Shown: positions 16,488-25,783 of the stretch, one piece after another
Layout: every line of letters begins with the position of its first letter
Position numbering within the stretch: position 1 is the first letter of the stretch
NCBI GenBank assembly: GCA_022819945.1
Contig: JAJEGI010000095.1
Span: 1-40,707 of the forward strand
Source of the DNA: Candidatus Poribacteria bacterium
Lineage (GTDB): Bacteria > Poribacteria > WGA-4E > WGA-3G
Reading direction: 5' to 3'
Length of the DNA: 40,707 bases
Notes under the pieces: model-generated
Databases searched by the model: none
The model's input: the letters and a program-made list of their open reading frames with translations, nothing else
What the model was told of the DNA's origin: nothing
Translations under genes and position numbers: made by a program

Positions 16488-17498
16488 ATGCGTCCTGGAA
16501 ATAGAGGCATCGCGATGTACCGATGGTCCTGTTTTGTTATTGTGTTCATCGGATTGGTAGTGCTCAACTCGTGTGTGAGCTCAACCTCTTTTAACGTCAC
16601 AAATTCGACTTCAATTAGGGATGACAACGCGTATGCCGAGATCAAAGCGATTGCTAAAAAACTTGAAAATAGCGGTGATCCAGTTTTTTACGAGAGGTTA
16701 ATCGAGAAATCGAAAGTCTTTATTGAGGAACACCCAAAATACAGACAGGTTGATGAGGTTTACTATCTTCTCGGCATCAGTTTAATTGCCCTCAACCGTA
16801 CTGAAGAAGGGATTCAGGTGCTTGACGAACTCATTAGGTACTACCCTTCCGCCGATTATGTTGAACCGAGTCTGTTAAGGTTAGGATTGGCTTACGATAA
16901 AGTCGGTGAGCACGATAAGGCAGATCCGCTTTACGAAAAACTTGTAAATCATACAAAGTATCGTGGTGGTAGTTACGCTCAAGCTGCAGGGCAACTTCTT
17001 GAACAAGAGAGAAATGCAAGAACTGGCGAATTCGCCAACGCGTCAGCGTCAAACTCGGGTCCAAGCGCAAGCCACTTTATCAACAAAGCTGCGTTGGATT
17101 TTCAGGTGACGGGTTTGAAGGGTGAACCGCTCTCACTATCGGAGTATCGTGGGCAGGTTGTGCTGCTGGATTTCTGGGCGACGTGGTGTGGTCCCTGCAT
17201 CGTTGAGATGCCGAACGTTAAGAGGACCTATGCAAAGTACAAGGACCAGAAGTTCGAGATTATTGGTATCAGTTTAGATCAGTCGATGGCACCCCTTGAA
17301 GAATACATAGCGAGTGAAGGTCTCGCGTGGCGGCAATATTTGGATAGTAACGGTAGGATTGCGAATATGTATAACGTTCGCTCGATTCCGTCAACTTTTC
17401 TGATTGATGGTACTGGTATTATCCGCCGAGTGAATCTCCGGGGTAGTGCGCTTGAGACGGCTGTCGCTGAACTCGTACGCGAAAATCTGGAAAATTAA
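16488..17498 (+). CDS. TPR-like lipoprotein with one TlpA/ResA-type thioredoxin domain
   Basis: A 336-aa protein from ATG 16488, chosen because AAGGAG stands just before it. A lipoprotein signal ends at L-N-S-C29. Residues about 45-160 form TPR-like helical repeats (VDEVYYLLGISLIALNRTEE). Residues about 185-336 form an AhpC/TlpA domain with WATWCGPC (C234, C237), and cis-proline P301 in SIPSTFLID. Such proteins reduce disulfides or periplasmic substrates while anchored to a membrane. The next gene is a longer relative, so the pair arose by duplication. Substrate unknown. Confidence 0.85.
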   Translation: MRPGNRGIAMYRWSCFVIVFIGLVVLNSCVSSTSFNVTNSTSIRDDNAYAEIKAIAKKLENSGDPVFYERLIEKSKVFIEEHPKYRQVDEVYYLLGISLIALNRTEEGIQVLDELIRYYPSADYVEPSLLRLGLAYDKVGEHDKADPLYEKLVNHTKYRGGSYAQAAGQLLEQERNARTGEFANASASNSGPSASHFINKAALDFQVTGLKGEPLSLSEYRGQVVLLDFWATWCGPCIVEMPNVKRTYAKYKDQKFEIIGISLDQSMAPLEEYIASEGLAWRQYLDSNGRIANMYNVRSIPSTFLIDGTGIIRRVNLRGSALETAVAELVRENLEN

Positions 17499-17549
17499 AT
17501 GCCGTTTTCGCGAGCGCGGTGAAATTAACAGATCTGAGGAGGGTTTAAG

Positions 17550-19859
17550 ATGTTCAGCCGAAATGAAATAAGTTCACAGCAAAAAGCAAACAGAGGCTTC
17601 CATAATGTCCTTATTGGCATACTTACAAGCTTTGTACTCATCGGTTTTTGGGCTAACCTCGCTGGTGCCTATTCGGTGAAGCCTGCTGACAAATATAAGG
17701 AAATTAAGGCAATCTACAAAGATCTTAGGCAGCAGCCCAAATCTGAAGATTTAGAGAAGTTAGTGGAAAAGTCCAGAGACTTTGTTGCAGCACACCCTGA
17801 ATACAGACGGGTCGATGAGGTTTACTATCTTCTCGGCGAGGCCTTAGTGAAATTGGAACGTGTTGAAGACGGCATCAAAGCTTTTGAAAAAGTTGTCGAT
17901 GACCTGCCAGAAGCCCGATACGTTGAGCGTTGTCTGTTAGAATTGGGATTGGCGTATGACAAACTCGGCAGGCATGATGAAGCGGATGTTGCTTACCAGA
18001 AATTGGTAGATCACCCAAAGTACGGAGATCGGTCGCAAGCAAAACTTGCCAAGCAGCTGCTTGAACAGGATAAAGCGGAGAGAATAGGTGAATTACCGAA
18101 ACCGCCTGGGGCGAGTTCAGTACCGATGGCGCAGCCGAGCGAATGGATCGGTAAACCGGCATTAGATTTTCAGGTGACAGATTTAAAAGGTGAACCGCTC
18201 TCATTGGAAAAATATCGTGGACAGGTTGTGTTGCTCGATTTCTGGGCGACGTGGTGTGGCCCCTGTATCAGAGAGATACCGAACGTTAAGAAGACTTATG
18301 AAACGTACAAGGATCAGAATTTCCAAATCATTGGTATCAGTCTCGACAGATCAAAAGAACCGCTTGCGGCATACATTGAGAAAGAGGGGCTCGCATGGCT
18401 TCACTATTGGGATAACACCGGCAAAATTGCGAATCTTTACAAGGTACAGTCGATTCCGTCAACTTTTCTGATTGACGGCGAAGGCGTTATCCGAAAGACA
18501 AACCTCCGTGGTCTTAGGCTTGAAACTGCTGTTGCCGAATTGGTACAGGCGAATCTTGGAAAACCTACTGATACTTCCACGAAGACTCCTGAAGAAGGTT
18601 CGCGATCACAGTCGATACCTGCGACAAAACTTCTTAAGCCGGATACAACGCCTGAAAAAGCAGAAGTCCAGAAACCGCAGCGAGCACATCCGAGTGACTG
18701 GATCGGTAAACCGGCACCGGATTTTCAGGTGACGGATTTGAAAGGCGAAGCGTTTTCTTTAGAAAAATACCGCGGTCAGGTCGTGCTGCTCGATTTCTGG
18801 GCGACGTGGTGTGGTCCTTGTATCACTGAAATGCCGAAAATTAAGAAGACTTATGCACAGTACAAAGATCAGCAGTTTCAGATTATCGGTATAAGCCTTG
18901 ATAGATCGAAGGAACCGCTTGAAACATATATCGAGCAAGAGAAACTTGGGTGGATTCACTACTGGGATGAAAGTCGAGAGATAAGGACGCTATACGGGGT
19001 CTGGGGCATTCCGTCAGCTTTTCTGATTGATGGTGAAGGTATTATCCGAAAGGCAAGCCTCGGTGGTTTTGATGTTGAAACGGCTGTTGCCGAATTGGTG
19101 AAGGAGAATCTCTCGAAACCCGCCGATACGCCTGATACGCCGGTAACGACACCCCCTGATGCCTCTGAAGGTGCGCAAAATACAGTCCCTAATGCCAAGG
19201 AAATTATTGATGCAGCTGTTGCTGCGCACGGCGGACTTGAGAAACTACAAACGGTGAGAAATATTGTGACCGAATCCCACAGTTTTGAACACTTCCCTGA
19301 TGGGGATGTGCAGGATGAGGGACGGACTAAAACGTACTTTTACGCTGACAAATTCCGTAGTGATTGGCAGGCAGATAATCACACGGGCGGTTTAGTCTTT
19401 GATGGTAATTCTTTCTTTCAGTTAGCAGGTAGAGAGATCAAACCGCTTCCACCTGAGGCAGCTCAATCTTATATTACTTTCTTTAAAGACAGTCTTTTCC
19501 GAGAACCGATCTGGCTTTTACCACTGCTCTCAAAAGGCGATATCCCTGTTCAATATGCTGGAACAGAGGAAGTAAATGGGATTTCTACGTCCGTTCTCCT
19601 CGTTACACAGCCTTCTGGCAAAGAATTAAAAATTTTCATTAGCGATGTGACACACTATATAGTCCAGTTTAGTTATGACATTGCGATAGGTGACGGTGTG
19701 GAAAATGTGGTAGCGTTCTTTGATGACTATCGGGATGTGGACGGTGTTAAAATCTCGCATCATCGAGCGACAAAGGGCGGGGAATATCGGCAAATTTTGA
19801 TTACCGATATTGTGTTGAACGCTGAAGTTGACGAAGCACTGTTTCGTCCGGGAGAATAA
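17550..19859 (+). CDS. TPR protein with two tandem TlpA-type thioredoxin domains and a C-terminal LolA-like domain
   Basis: A 769-aa exported protein with a hydrophobic signal (20-40), TPR-like repeats (50-175), a first redoxin domain with CGPC at 236-239, a linker, a second with CGPC at 421-424, a Pro/Thr linker (525-548) and a C-terminal domain (549-769). The last begins AKEIIDAAVAAHGGLEKLQT and resembles outer-membrane lipoprotein-sorting (LolA-like) folds that bind lipids. GAGGAGGG before ATG 17550 fixes the start. N-terminal and redoxin regions closely match the preceding lipoprotein (VDEVYYLLGEAL against VDEVYYLLGISL). Probably an envelope redox protein; the lipid-binding tail is unusual in such company. 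Both CGPC sites and cis-prolines look intact. Confidence 0.86.
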   Translation: MFSRNEISSQQKANRGFHNVLIGILTSFVLIGFWANLAGAYSVKPADKYKEIKAIYKDLRQQPKSEDLEKLVEKSRDFVAAHPEYRRVDEVYYLLGEALVKLERVEDGIKAFEKVVDDLPEARYVERCLLELGLAYDKLGRHDEADVAYQKLVDHPKYGDRSQAKLAKQLLEQDKAERIGELPKPPGASSVPMAQPSEWIGKPALDFQVTDLKGEPLSLEKYRGQVVLLDFWATWCGPCIREIPNVKKTYETYKDQNFQIIGISLDRSKEPLAAYIEKEGLAWLHYWDNTGKIANLYKVQSIPSTFLIDGEGVIRKTNLRGLRLETAVAELVQANLGKPTDTSTKTPEEGSRSQSIPATKLLKPDTTPEKAEVQKPQRAHPSDWIGKPAPDFQVTDLKGEAFSLEKYRGQVVLLDFWATWCGPCITEMPKIKKTYAQYKDQQFQIIGISLDRSKEPLETYIEQEKLGWIHYWDESREIRTLYGVWGIPSAFLIDGEGIIRKASLGGFDVETAVAELVKENLSKPADTPDTPVTTPPDASEGAQNTVPNAKEIIDAAVAAHGGLEKLQTVRNIVTESHSFEHFPDGDVQDEGRTKTYFYADKFRSDWQADNHTGGLVFDGNSFFQLAGREIKPLPPEAAQSYITFFKDSLFREPIWLLPLLSKGDIPVQYAGTEEVNGISTSVLLVTQPSGKELKIFISDVTHYIVQFSYDIAIGDGVENVVAFFDDYRDVDGVKISHHRATKGGEYRQILITDIVLNAEVDEALFRPGE

Positions 19860-19900
19860 AGCGATGTAGGAGGGGTTTGTAACCCCGAATTGCGAAGATT

Positions 19901-21004
19901 ATGGCACAGCTTACTTTGAAAGATGTCACTAAAATTTATGATGGTGATGTCCTTGCAGTCGAACAAGCAGATTTTCAGATTCCAGATGAGTCGTTTACCG
20001 TGCTTGTCGGTCCATCGGGGTGCGGTAAATCGACAATTCTGCGGATGATTGCCGGATTGGAAGAGATAACAGAAGGCGACATCTATATTGACGACGAACG
20101 TATCAACGACATCCCGCCGAAGGATAGAGACATCGCTATGGTCTTCCAGAACTATGCGCTCTATCCACACATGACGGTCTATAAAAATATGGCGTTTGGG
20201 CTGAAACTCCGCAAATATCCGAAAGCGGAGATCAAACAGCGCGTCAAAGCGGCAGCGGAGATTCTGAGCATCTCCCACCTACTGAACCGCAAACCGAAGC
20301 ATCTCTCTGGTGGTGAACGTCAACGTGTCGCAGTCGGCAGGGCAATCGTTCGGCATCCGAAGGTATTCCTGTTTGATGAACCGTTGAGCAATCTCGATGC
20401 GAAACTACGTGTGCAAATGCGGATGGAAATCAGTCGCCTGCATGACCGACTCAACGCTACGATTGTTTATGTCACACACGACCAAGTTGAGGCGATGACG
20501 ATGGGGGACCAAATAGTTGTGCTCAACGAGGGGAAAATCCAGCAGATTGCTGATCCGGGGACGCTCTACCACAAACCCGCAAACCAATTCGTCGGTGGCT
20601 TCATCGGCACGCCACCGATGAATTTTATAGAGACACACATTGTGAATAACGGTGGTGCGCCATGCCTCCGATTTGAGAACTTTGAGGTGGCACTGGATGC
20701 CCCTCTCCAGTCAGCACTGAACACACTTTCCGGAGACGCGGTAACGCTCGGCATCCGACCAGAGGATATTCACGTCGGTGAAAACGGGAAAAATCGGGTT
20801 TTAACGCAGGTAGAGTTGGTGGAGCCGCTTGGGAATCACGCGCTTTTGTATCTGCGGACAGGGAAGAACAGTTTCGTTGCGCAGTCTGATCTCGTTGATA
20901 TACCACAACACAATACGCCATTGACAGTCAACTTCAACATGGACAAGGCGCACCTGTTTCACCCAGAGACGGGTGAATCGCTAACAGTTCCCGTACGCCA
21001 TTGA
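19901..21004 (+). CDS. ugpC: UgpC/MsmX-type sugar ABC transporter ATP-binding protein
   Basis: A 367-aa ATPase with Walker A GPSGCGKST (37-45), Q-loop FQNYALYPHMTV, signature LSGGERQRVAVGRA, Walker B VFLFDEPLSNLDA, and H-loop VYVTHDQVEAMT. The C-terminal MOBE/OB region (TLGIRPEDIHV) identifies the CUT1 carbohydrate-importer subfamily, whose members energise uptake of sugars or glycerol phosphate. No permease or binding-protein gene is adjacent, so it probably serves importers encoded elsewhere, as MsmX does. Only 41 bp follow the TlpA-like gene; this gap contains a GGGG...CCCC mini-palindrome and no strong ribosome binding site. Confidence 0.9.
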   Translation: MAQLTLKDVTKIYDGDVLAVEQADFQIPDESFTVLVGPSGCGKSTILRMIAGLEEITEGDIYIDDERINDIPPKDRDIAMVFQNYALYPHMTVYKNMAFGLKLRKYPKAEIKQRVKAAAEILSISHLLNRKPKHLSGGERQRVAVGRAIVRHPKVFLFDEPLSNLDAKLRVQMRMEISRLHDRLNATIVYVTHDQVEAMTMGDQIVVLNEGKIQQIADPGTLYHKPANQFVGGFIGTPPMNFIETHIVNNGGAPCLRFENFEVALDAPLQSALNTLSGDAVTLGIRPEDIHVGENGKNRVLTQVELVEPLGNHALLYLRTGKNSFVAQSDLVDIPQHNTPLTVNFNMDKAHLFHPETGESLTVPVRH

Positions 21005-21092
21005 AAAGCGCGTAAGCCCAACCAACGGGCCGGGCTGGATATACGGAGAGGGACACACTTCCTAAAACCTGCCTCAACGAACCGCAAGGAAA

Positions 21093-22115
21093 TTAGAAAA
21101 AAGCCTGAATTTGCTCCCACGTCTCCGTATCTATCGGAATGCCGTCCCGTTCGCGCCTGCGCTGTTCCTCCCAACCACGTTCCCCCGGCATCCGGATTGC
21201 GTCAAACCCTGCAGCGCGCTTTGCCGATTTGAGATACTCGATAAAGCGTTGTATCTCCGCACTGAACCCCGGAAACCCTCTAAAACTCCCAACATTAATC
21301 ACAAGCACAAACAACCCATTGCCGACGCGGGCATCTTCACTCTGGCTACATCCAGCACCCGTAAGCGCGCCCGATAGGATGTCCACAATCACGCTTAGCC
21401 CGAACCCTTTGTGCGCAGCAATCCCACCGAACGGCAGTATGGCAGCGGGTGGCACACCATAGAAATCGTCTGCCTTTGTCGTTGACTCACCTTTCGCATC
21501 AATGAGCCATCCGTGTGGAACAGGCTCGTCTTGATGCTGTTTAACCCGAATTTTCCCCGACGCAACAACACTCGTAGACATATCCAGTACAATCGGATCT
21601 TGTCCTTCAATCGGCACTGCACACGCGATCGGATTGGTAGAGAGTCGTCCCTCAGCCCCACCGTGTGGTGCGACGCACGTCCCACCGCCGTGGTCGTTTG
21701 CTGTGAGCAACGCGATCATCTCGGCATCTGCCGCGAGGCATGCATATCCACCTAATCTACCGGTCTCATTACACCGCGATACGGCAACAGAACCGATGTC
21801 TGTCTGTTTGGCTTTTTCAATTGCCAATTCAACGGCGAGCGTCGCAATCACGGGACCGAATCCCCAGTTGCCATCTAAAACAGCAATTGACGCGGATTCG
21901 TGTAGTGTCTCTATTGGCGCACCAGGCTGGATTAACCCTGCTTCCAACTCACGGACATATTTTGCAAGGTGAATAACGCCGTGTGAGTCGTGCCCGACGC
22001 GGTTCGCATCCACCATGGAGCGGGTTACGATTTCGGCTTCGGCTGCTGGCACCTTTAATTTTTCAAAGACGTTAAGGCAAATAGCGGTGAGTTCTTCTGC
22101 GGTAAAGTTCGGCAC
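21093..22115 (-). CDS. Ldh family (malate/L-lactate/ureidoglycolate-type) NAD(P)-dependent dehydrogenase
   Basis: A 340-aa protein of the Ldh_2 family (AllD, YlbC, ComC relatives), not related to classic lactate dehydrogenase. Visible signatures: VGHDSHGVIHL with catalytic-site histidine H45, AVLDGNWGFGPV, VSRCNETGRLGGYA, the nucleotide-binding LSTNPIACAVP and VLDMSTSVVA, and HKGFGLSVIVDILSGALTGAG. It oxidises or reduces a 2-hydroxy acid; the substrate is not predictable. Convergent with ugpC, 89 bp apart, so no operon link is implied. Confidence 0.9.
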   Translation of the reverse strand: MPNFTAEELTAICLNVFEKLKVPAAEAEIVTRSMVDANRVGHDSHGVIHLAKYVRELEAGLIQPGAPIETLHESASIAVLDGNWGFGPVIATLAVELAIEKAKQTDIGSVAVSRCNETGRLGGYACLAADAEMIALLTANDHGGGTCVAPHGGAEGRLSTNPIACAVPIEGQDPIVLDMSTSVVASGKIRVKQHQDEPVPHGWLIDAKGESTTKADDFYGVPPAAILPFGGIAAHKGFGLSVIVDILSGALTGAGCSQSEDARVGNGLFVLVINVGSFRGFPGFSAEIQRFIEYLKSAKRAAGFDAIRMPGERGWEEQRRRERDGIPIDTETWEQIQAFF

Positions 22116-22626
22116 TGCGTTGTTCCCTCTTATCTCTCATCCTTCCACCCTTATTGTAGGAGACAGGTTGCCTCACAACAAATCCTTCCATCCGTACTGT
22201 CTTCAATATCCACAGAATGTATCCATCTAAAATACTACTATTTTACAGGTCTTTATTCGTATCGTCAAGCGCGAATGAGAAAAAAATTGCCGGTTGTGAG
22301 ATTTTCCGACGAAATCTGCATTCATATCTAATTTCCTCTATTTTTTCCTCCAGAACTGTTCATTGGACGATCACAGCGCATATTTTTCGTAAGATTCCGA
22401 AAAAATATGACATTTACCCTTAACTTTTCCGATTTCATGTTTATAATTAGAGTAAAAGGAACAAATAGATAGCACTGTTGTCTGGTTCGCATTGAGTCTC
22501 GGTTACCTATTGCTTGATTTTCTTTGAAAAAAGGAAGGCGTGGTCTAAAATGATTGTTAAGCCCTTATCTTGTATTTTGATTTTACTGTTTTTAAAAGAA
22601 TTGGGTTAGGAAGGAGTGGCTGCCTG
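22116..22626. other. Gene-poor spacer with a weak forward promoter
   Basis: About 510 bp of AT-rich DNA between a minus-strand and a plus-strand gene. TTAACT (22420-22425) and TATAAT (22442-22447), spaced 16 bp, form a candidate forward promoter for the exported-protein cluster. No tRNA, large repeat or convincing short gene is seen. Confidence 0.5.
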
Positions 22627-22812
22627 ATGCGAAAACACGTTTTGCGATGGATCCCTATTGCTCTCTTTCTACTCATGGCGACGATAAGTTTTACGCGGCA
22701 CTTCACCCGCGCCAGGCATGAACCGTGTCGCCCGTTTCCCAAGGTTTGTCTATCCGACACACAACACCCGCCGTGTCAATCCCTCGTTTGCCCTAACACG
22801 GACAGGAGATAA
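22627..22812 (+). CDS. Small exported or membrane-anchored protein (61 aa), unknown
   Basis: ATG 22627 is preceded by GGAAGGAG about 10 bp upstream. The product begins MRKHVLRWIPIALFLLMATI, a clear signal peptide or anchor, followed by about 40 residues with four cysteines and many Pro/Arg (RHEPCRPFPKVCLSDTQHPP). The four Cys could form two disulfides outside the cytoplasm. It is the first gene of a plus-strand run of exported proteins; the next gene begins 33 bp later with its own ribosome binding site. No family recognised. Confidence 0.5.
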   Translation: MRKHVLRWIPIALFLLMATISFTRHFTRARHEPCRPFPKVCLSDTQHPPCQSLVCPNTDRR

Positions 22813-22845
22813 CATGCGCGGACAACAACGCGAAGGAGAACAACT

Positions 22846-23607
22846 ATGTTTTTACGCAAATACTGGCTCCCGTTATCAGTGTTTGTCGTGGCGATCTGCG
22901 GCGTAGGGCTTTACATGCTCGCGACACGACCGCCCCCCGAAACCGTGAAGATTTACAAGACGGTCAAACCCATAGAGAAACCGACCCAACAACCGACAGT
23001 TGAAGCACCTATTGGGGATACCTCGCAGGGTGGACATTTCCACGCCGATGGTACGTTCCATGCTGAACCGCATGAGGCACCGGTGGAGCAGCCATCAACG
23101 GATGTGGGTGAAACGCCCGCGCCAGTTGCGACCCCTACACCGACGGGGCCGCTGACCTACCACGCGGAGTTGCTGGCGAGCCATCCAGTAGAGGCGTTGC
23201 GTCAACAAGCACAAGAGTTAGGGCATTGGAGTGCCGACCACATCCCACCCTTTCCGCCTGAGGATACAGAGGCAGCAGATTTTGCACGAAACACATATAT
23301 CTTCCTATACTATCTGCGAACAGGACAGACCGACCACCCTGAGTACCTCGCAGCATTGGAAGCCCGGAGCGATTTCTTCCATGCCTTAATTCGCGCCTCT
23401 GATGCGGGATTCAAGACCCCGTGGGAAGCTGCCCGTTATCATGATTTGATGAAAATAACATGGACCATGATAGATCCATTAGATCGTCATGGTGTTCGCC
23501 TTCCGACAACTTTCACAGCGGCAGATGGTATTAACCTCGAAAGTGCGCGCCCTCTACTCCCGTTTGAGCTAGAGCGTCACTCCGATAGCCCTATGACTGA
23601 TAGATAA
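22846..23607 (+). CDS. Membrane-anchored protein with His-rich linker, unknown
   Basis: A 253-aa protein with an N-terminal anchor (about residues 7-26), a Pro/Thr-rich stalk, and a histidine cluster GGHFHADGTFHAEPHE at 62-77 that could bind a metal. The C-terminal half (about 105-253) is helical and soluble-looking, with SADHIPPFPPEDTEAADFAR and PWEAARYHDLMKITWTMIDP. CGAAGGAGAACA just before ATG 22846 supports the start. It is 14 bp from the next gene, so they are probably co-transcribed. I cannot assign a function; the anchor plus stalk suggests display outside the inner membrane. Confidence 0.75.
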   Translation: MFLRKYWLPLSVFVVAICGVGLYMLATRPPPETVKIYKTVKPIEKPTQQPTVEAPIGDTSQGGHFHADGTFHAEPHEAPVEQPSTDVGETPAPVATPTPTGPLTYHAELLASHPVEALRQQAQELGHWSADHIPPFPPEDTEAADFARNTYIFLYYLRTGQTDHPEYLAALEARSDFFHALIRASDAGFKTPWEAARYHDLMKITWTMIDPLDRHGVRLPTTFTAADGINLESARPLLPFELERHSDSPMTDR

Positions 23608-23621
23608 AGGAGAAAATTCTT

Positions 23622-25199
23622 ATGAAACGGAGATTGACAGGTCCTACATTGCTACTCGGACTGCTTGCCGTTTTGACGTTTAACGTCGCACACGCCGATC
23701 CGAACGGTCTCCTGGAGGTCGCAGAGGCAGCCAGAAAAAACAAAAAAGACTTGGCTGATACTGCCTACAATGAGATGCAGAATGCCAACGCCTTGTATAG
23801 CAAGGCGGGATCGGAATATGGGGCAAACCAATCTAAGATCAACAGAGGTGTTGTCGTTACGTCAGCCAAACTTTTGGCAGCGTCCGTGACGGTCTATATG
23901 AGTGGCGGCGTTACCGCTACAATCGCGGTGAGTTCTCTCTTAGGTATGCTGGATTTAGGTGAGGCTATTAAGGATTCAACGTCCCTTGAATCAGCGTACG
24001 AATCGGCGATTGGTGCAAAGTCCAGCTATCTAAATGCTTTTGAATCTGCTGTTTCGACATATAATAGAAAGTATGATGCTTATATTTCTACACTTGCCAC
24101 ACACACAGGGTGGACATCGCAGCAGGTCTTAAATTTGATTGGGGACGGTTCCAATCCGGCTGTATATCATAAAGGCAGTGTGACACCGAGCGATGTTCAC
24201 GGCGGACGCACCCGTAAAGATTGGGGATCGTATGACAAAAGCCTGCCGTCTTTTACGTGTGTGGGTCCGTGTAGTAACACGTTCACGTTGCCATCTTCAG
24301 CGAGAACGAGCCATCAGAAGACGTGCGGCACTGCTGAGGACGTGGGAGTTGCTGCGATGCGAACAGTTCCGTATGACCAAGGTGAATATAGAGCTGCGAT
24401 AGATCGTATTTTGCGGAGCCGAAGTGCTTCAGAAGGCTGCGGTCGTAAATACTTCGACTGTCCAGATTATCCAGACACGGAACATAAGTTACAGACGTGT
24501 CGTAAATGGTTGTGGGCGTATTCCTCAAGTGAGAGGCGGGATGTTCGTTCCTCCCGGTGTGCCGACAGTTTTCGGGCTTGCATGCGGCATACCAAGGATC
24601 ATCGGGGGACGTGGTGGTCGTTCGCGACCTCCCATAGCGCGAGTCCTCCCGATGACTACATGTCCGTCGGTTCGTATCTCCATGATCCCGATGATCCCGA
24701 CGGCATCTACAGCACGTCAGACGAGACGCCGAATTGTTCGGATTGTACGACTCATTGTTCCTCACCGTGTGGTTGTAGCACCTCTGGAACGTGTAATGGC
24801 ACGGTGTCGTATCATACGTGTGGAGTGCATGAGATCGCAGTATCGGGTGATCATTCTTTACAAGCGAGTTGCTCCTCAACGGATAGCAACGGAAATTACT
24901 GCACCGTGACGAGTTTCTATGCCTGTGATTCACATACGCATTCGTATCCAAATTTGGTAAAATGCGGTGCGAAAAACTGGACGGGTTGCACGGCGCGTGT
25001 TTCCTCACGGACGGAGCATCAAGTTTCGTCATGCGATAGCTGTGGCTCAACGTACTGGACGTGTAATTCGACGGCACTTGCGAAGCATACGGGGACCGAG
25101 ACATGTAATCGCTCGGCGTGCCGACAAACGTGGCGGCGTTGCGGTTCGACACCGACGTGTTTAGCGAATTCGCGGAAGACGTGTGTGCCGAAGTCGTAG
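23622..25199 (+). CDS. Large exported cysteine-rich protein, unknown
   Basis: A 525-aa protein with a signal peptide (MKRRLTGPTLLLGLLAVLTF, cleavage near AHA-D). Residues 27-165 are helical and Ala/Ser-rich with no cysteine. From residue 213 onward there are 28 cysteines, with spaced motifs such as CSSPCGC, CGAKNWTGC, SCDSCGSTYWTC and CNRSACRQTWRRC. Even numbers and regular spacing suggest many disulfides or repeated small Cys domains. AAGGAG precedes ATG 23622. It follows the anchored His-rich protein by 14 bp. No known family recognised; surface or extracellular role inferred. A long antisense frame across it is a composition shadow. Confidence 0.75.
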   Translation: MKRRLTGPTLLLGLLAVLTFNVAHADPNGLLEVAEAARKNKKDLADTAYNEMQNANALYSKAGSEYGANQSKINRGVVVTSAKLLAASVTVYMSGGVTATIAVSSLLGMLDLGEAIKDSTSLESAYESAIGAKSSYLNAFESAVSTYNRKYDAYISTLATHTGWTSQQVLNLIGDGSNPAVYHKGSVTPSDVHGGRTRKDWGSYDKSLPSFTCVGPCSNTFTLPSSARTSHQKTCGTAEDVGVAAMRTVPYDQGEYRAAIDRILRSRSASEGCGRKYFDCPDYPDTEHKLQTCRKWLWAYSSSERRDVRSSRCADSFRACMRHTKDHRGTWWSFATSHSASPPDDYMSVGSYLHDPDDPDGIYSTSDETPNCSDCTTHCSSPCGCSTSGTCNGTVSYHTCGVHEIAVSGDHSLQASCSSTDSNGNYCTVTSFYACDSHTHSYPNLVKCGAKNWTGCTARVSSRTEHQVSSCDSCGSTYWTCNSTALAKHTGTETCNRSACRQTWRRCGSTPTCLANSRKTCVPKS

Positions 25200-25682
25200 G
25201 ACATTCTCTAAACTTTTCCACCGATGCGTCCGTGATCTTCTGATTGCGGGCGCGTTCGTTTCATTGGTGATCATCTGGGTATGCCTCAATACACAGAACT
25301 CAACAATGGAAATCGTGACGATAAAGATTACACTGTCGCCACGGCACCAGCACATCCACTTCCAACCTTCCTCCCTCCGCTCTTCCCGTCTGATCCGTTC
25401 TACCGCACCATCATAGACAATAACCCGTTCCGTCCGTTGGGGTGGACACCGCCGCGTCCGAGTGAATCCTATCGCTTACTTGGCACAATTCGGTTTCCCA
25501 GAGATGTGAACATACCACCGAAAGCCATTCTTCAAACGACTCCAGGAAACACAACCTACATCGTGGCATTAGGTGAGATGCTTGACGCGGACACTGAAGT
25601 CGTTAACATCTGCCAAAAGCAGATAACGCTTGAAACAAACGGGCAGCAGCGAACGGTAACAAGTCTCTTTCAATGCTCTTGA
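25183..25682 (+). pseudogene. GspC/PilP-like inner-membrane secretion protein, frameshifted and cut at its 3' end
   Basis: One frame (from about 25208) encodes a membrane helix, DLLIAGAFVSLVIIWVCLN. A different frame, open from 25236 with ATG at 25281, encodes the periplasmic part NPFRPLGWTPPRPSESYRLL, then AILQTTPGNTTYIVALGEML and ITLETNGQQR, the pattern of GspC/PilP homology-region domains. The two halves would join by a frameshift near 25290. The end reads LFQCS-stop, and these last codons come from the inserted epimerase fragment starting at 25670. If only the 25281-25682 frame is used, a 133-aa soluble protein results. I treat it as broken; sequencing error is an alternative for the shift. 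Confidence 0.55.
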
Positions 25683-25760
25683 CGAAGAGTTGCATCTGAT
25701 CGCGGATATTCAAATATGCACCGAGTCCGCGGTGCATCGCCTTCAAATCGTCTGCCGAAG
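25670..25760 (-). pseudogene. Fragment of an epimerase gene (91 bp copy of 27779-27869)
   Basis: Ungapped alignment with 27779-27869 shows nine differences in 91 bp. On the minus strand it encodes SADDLKAMHRGLGAYLNIRD followed by QMQLFVKSIE, where the full gene has SVRD and QVQ; most differences are silent. It carries no start or stop of its own and ends the GspC/PilP-like gene. Confidence 0.85.
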
Positions 25761-25783
25761 TCCCTTTTTATCTTCCTTTTCGT

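Noticed and set aside
24283..25221. 312-aa minus-strand open frame rich in Ser, Arg, His and Asn
   Set aside because: Exact antisense of the exported Cys-rich gene; composition is a codon shadow and no family features are present.
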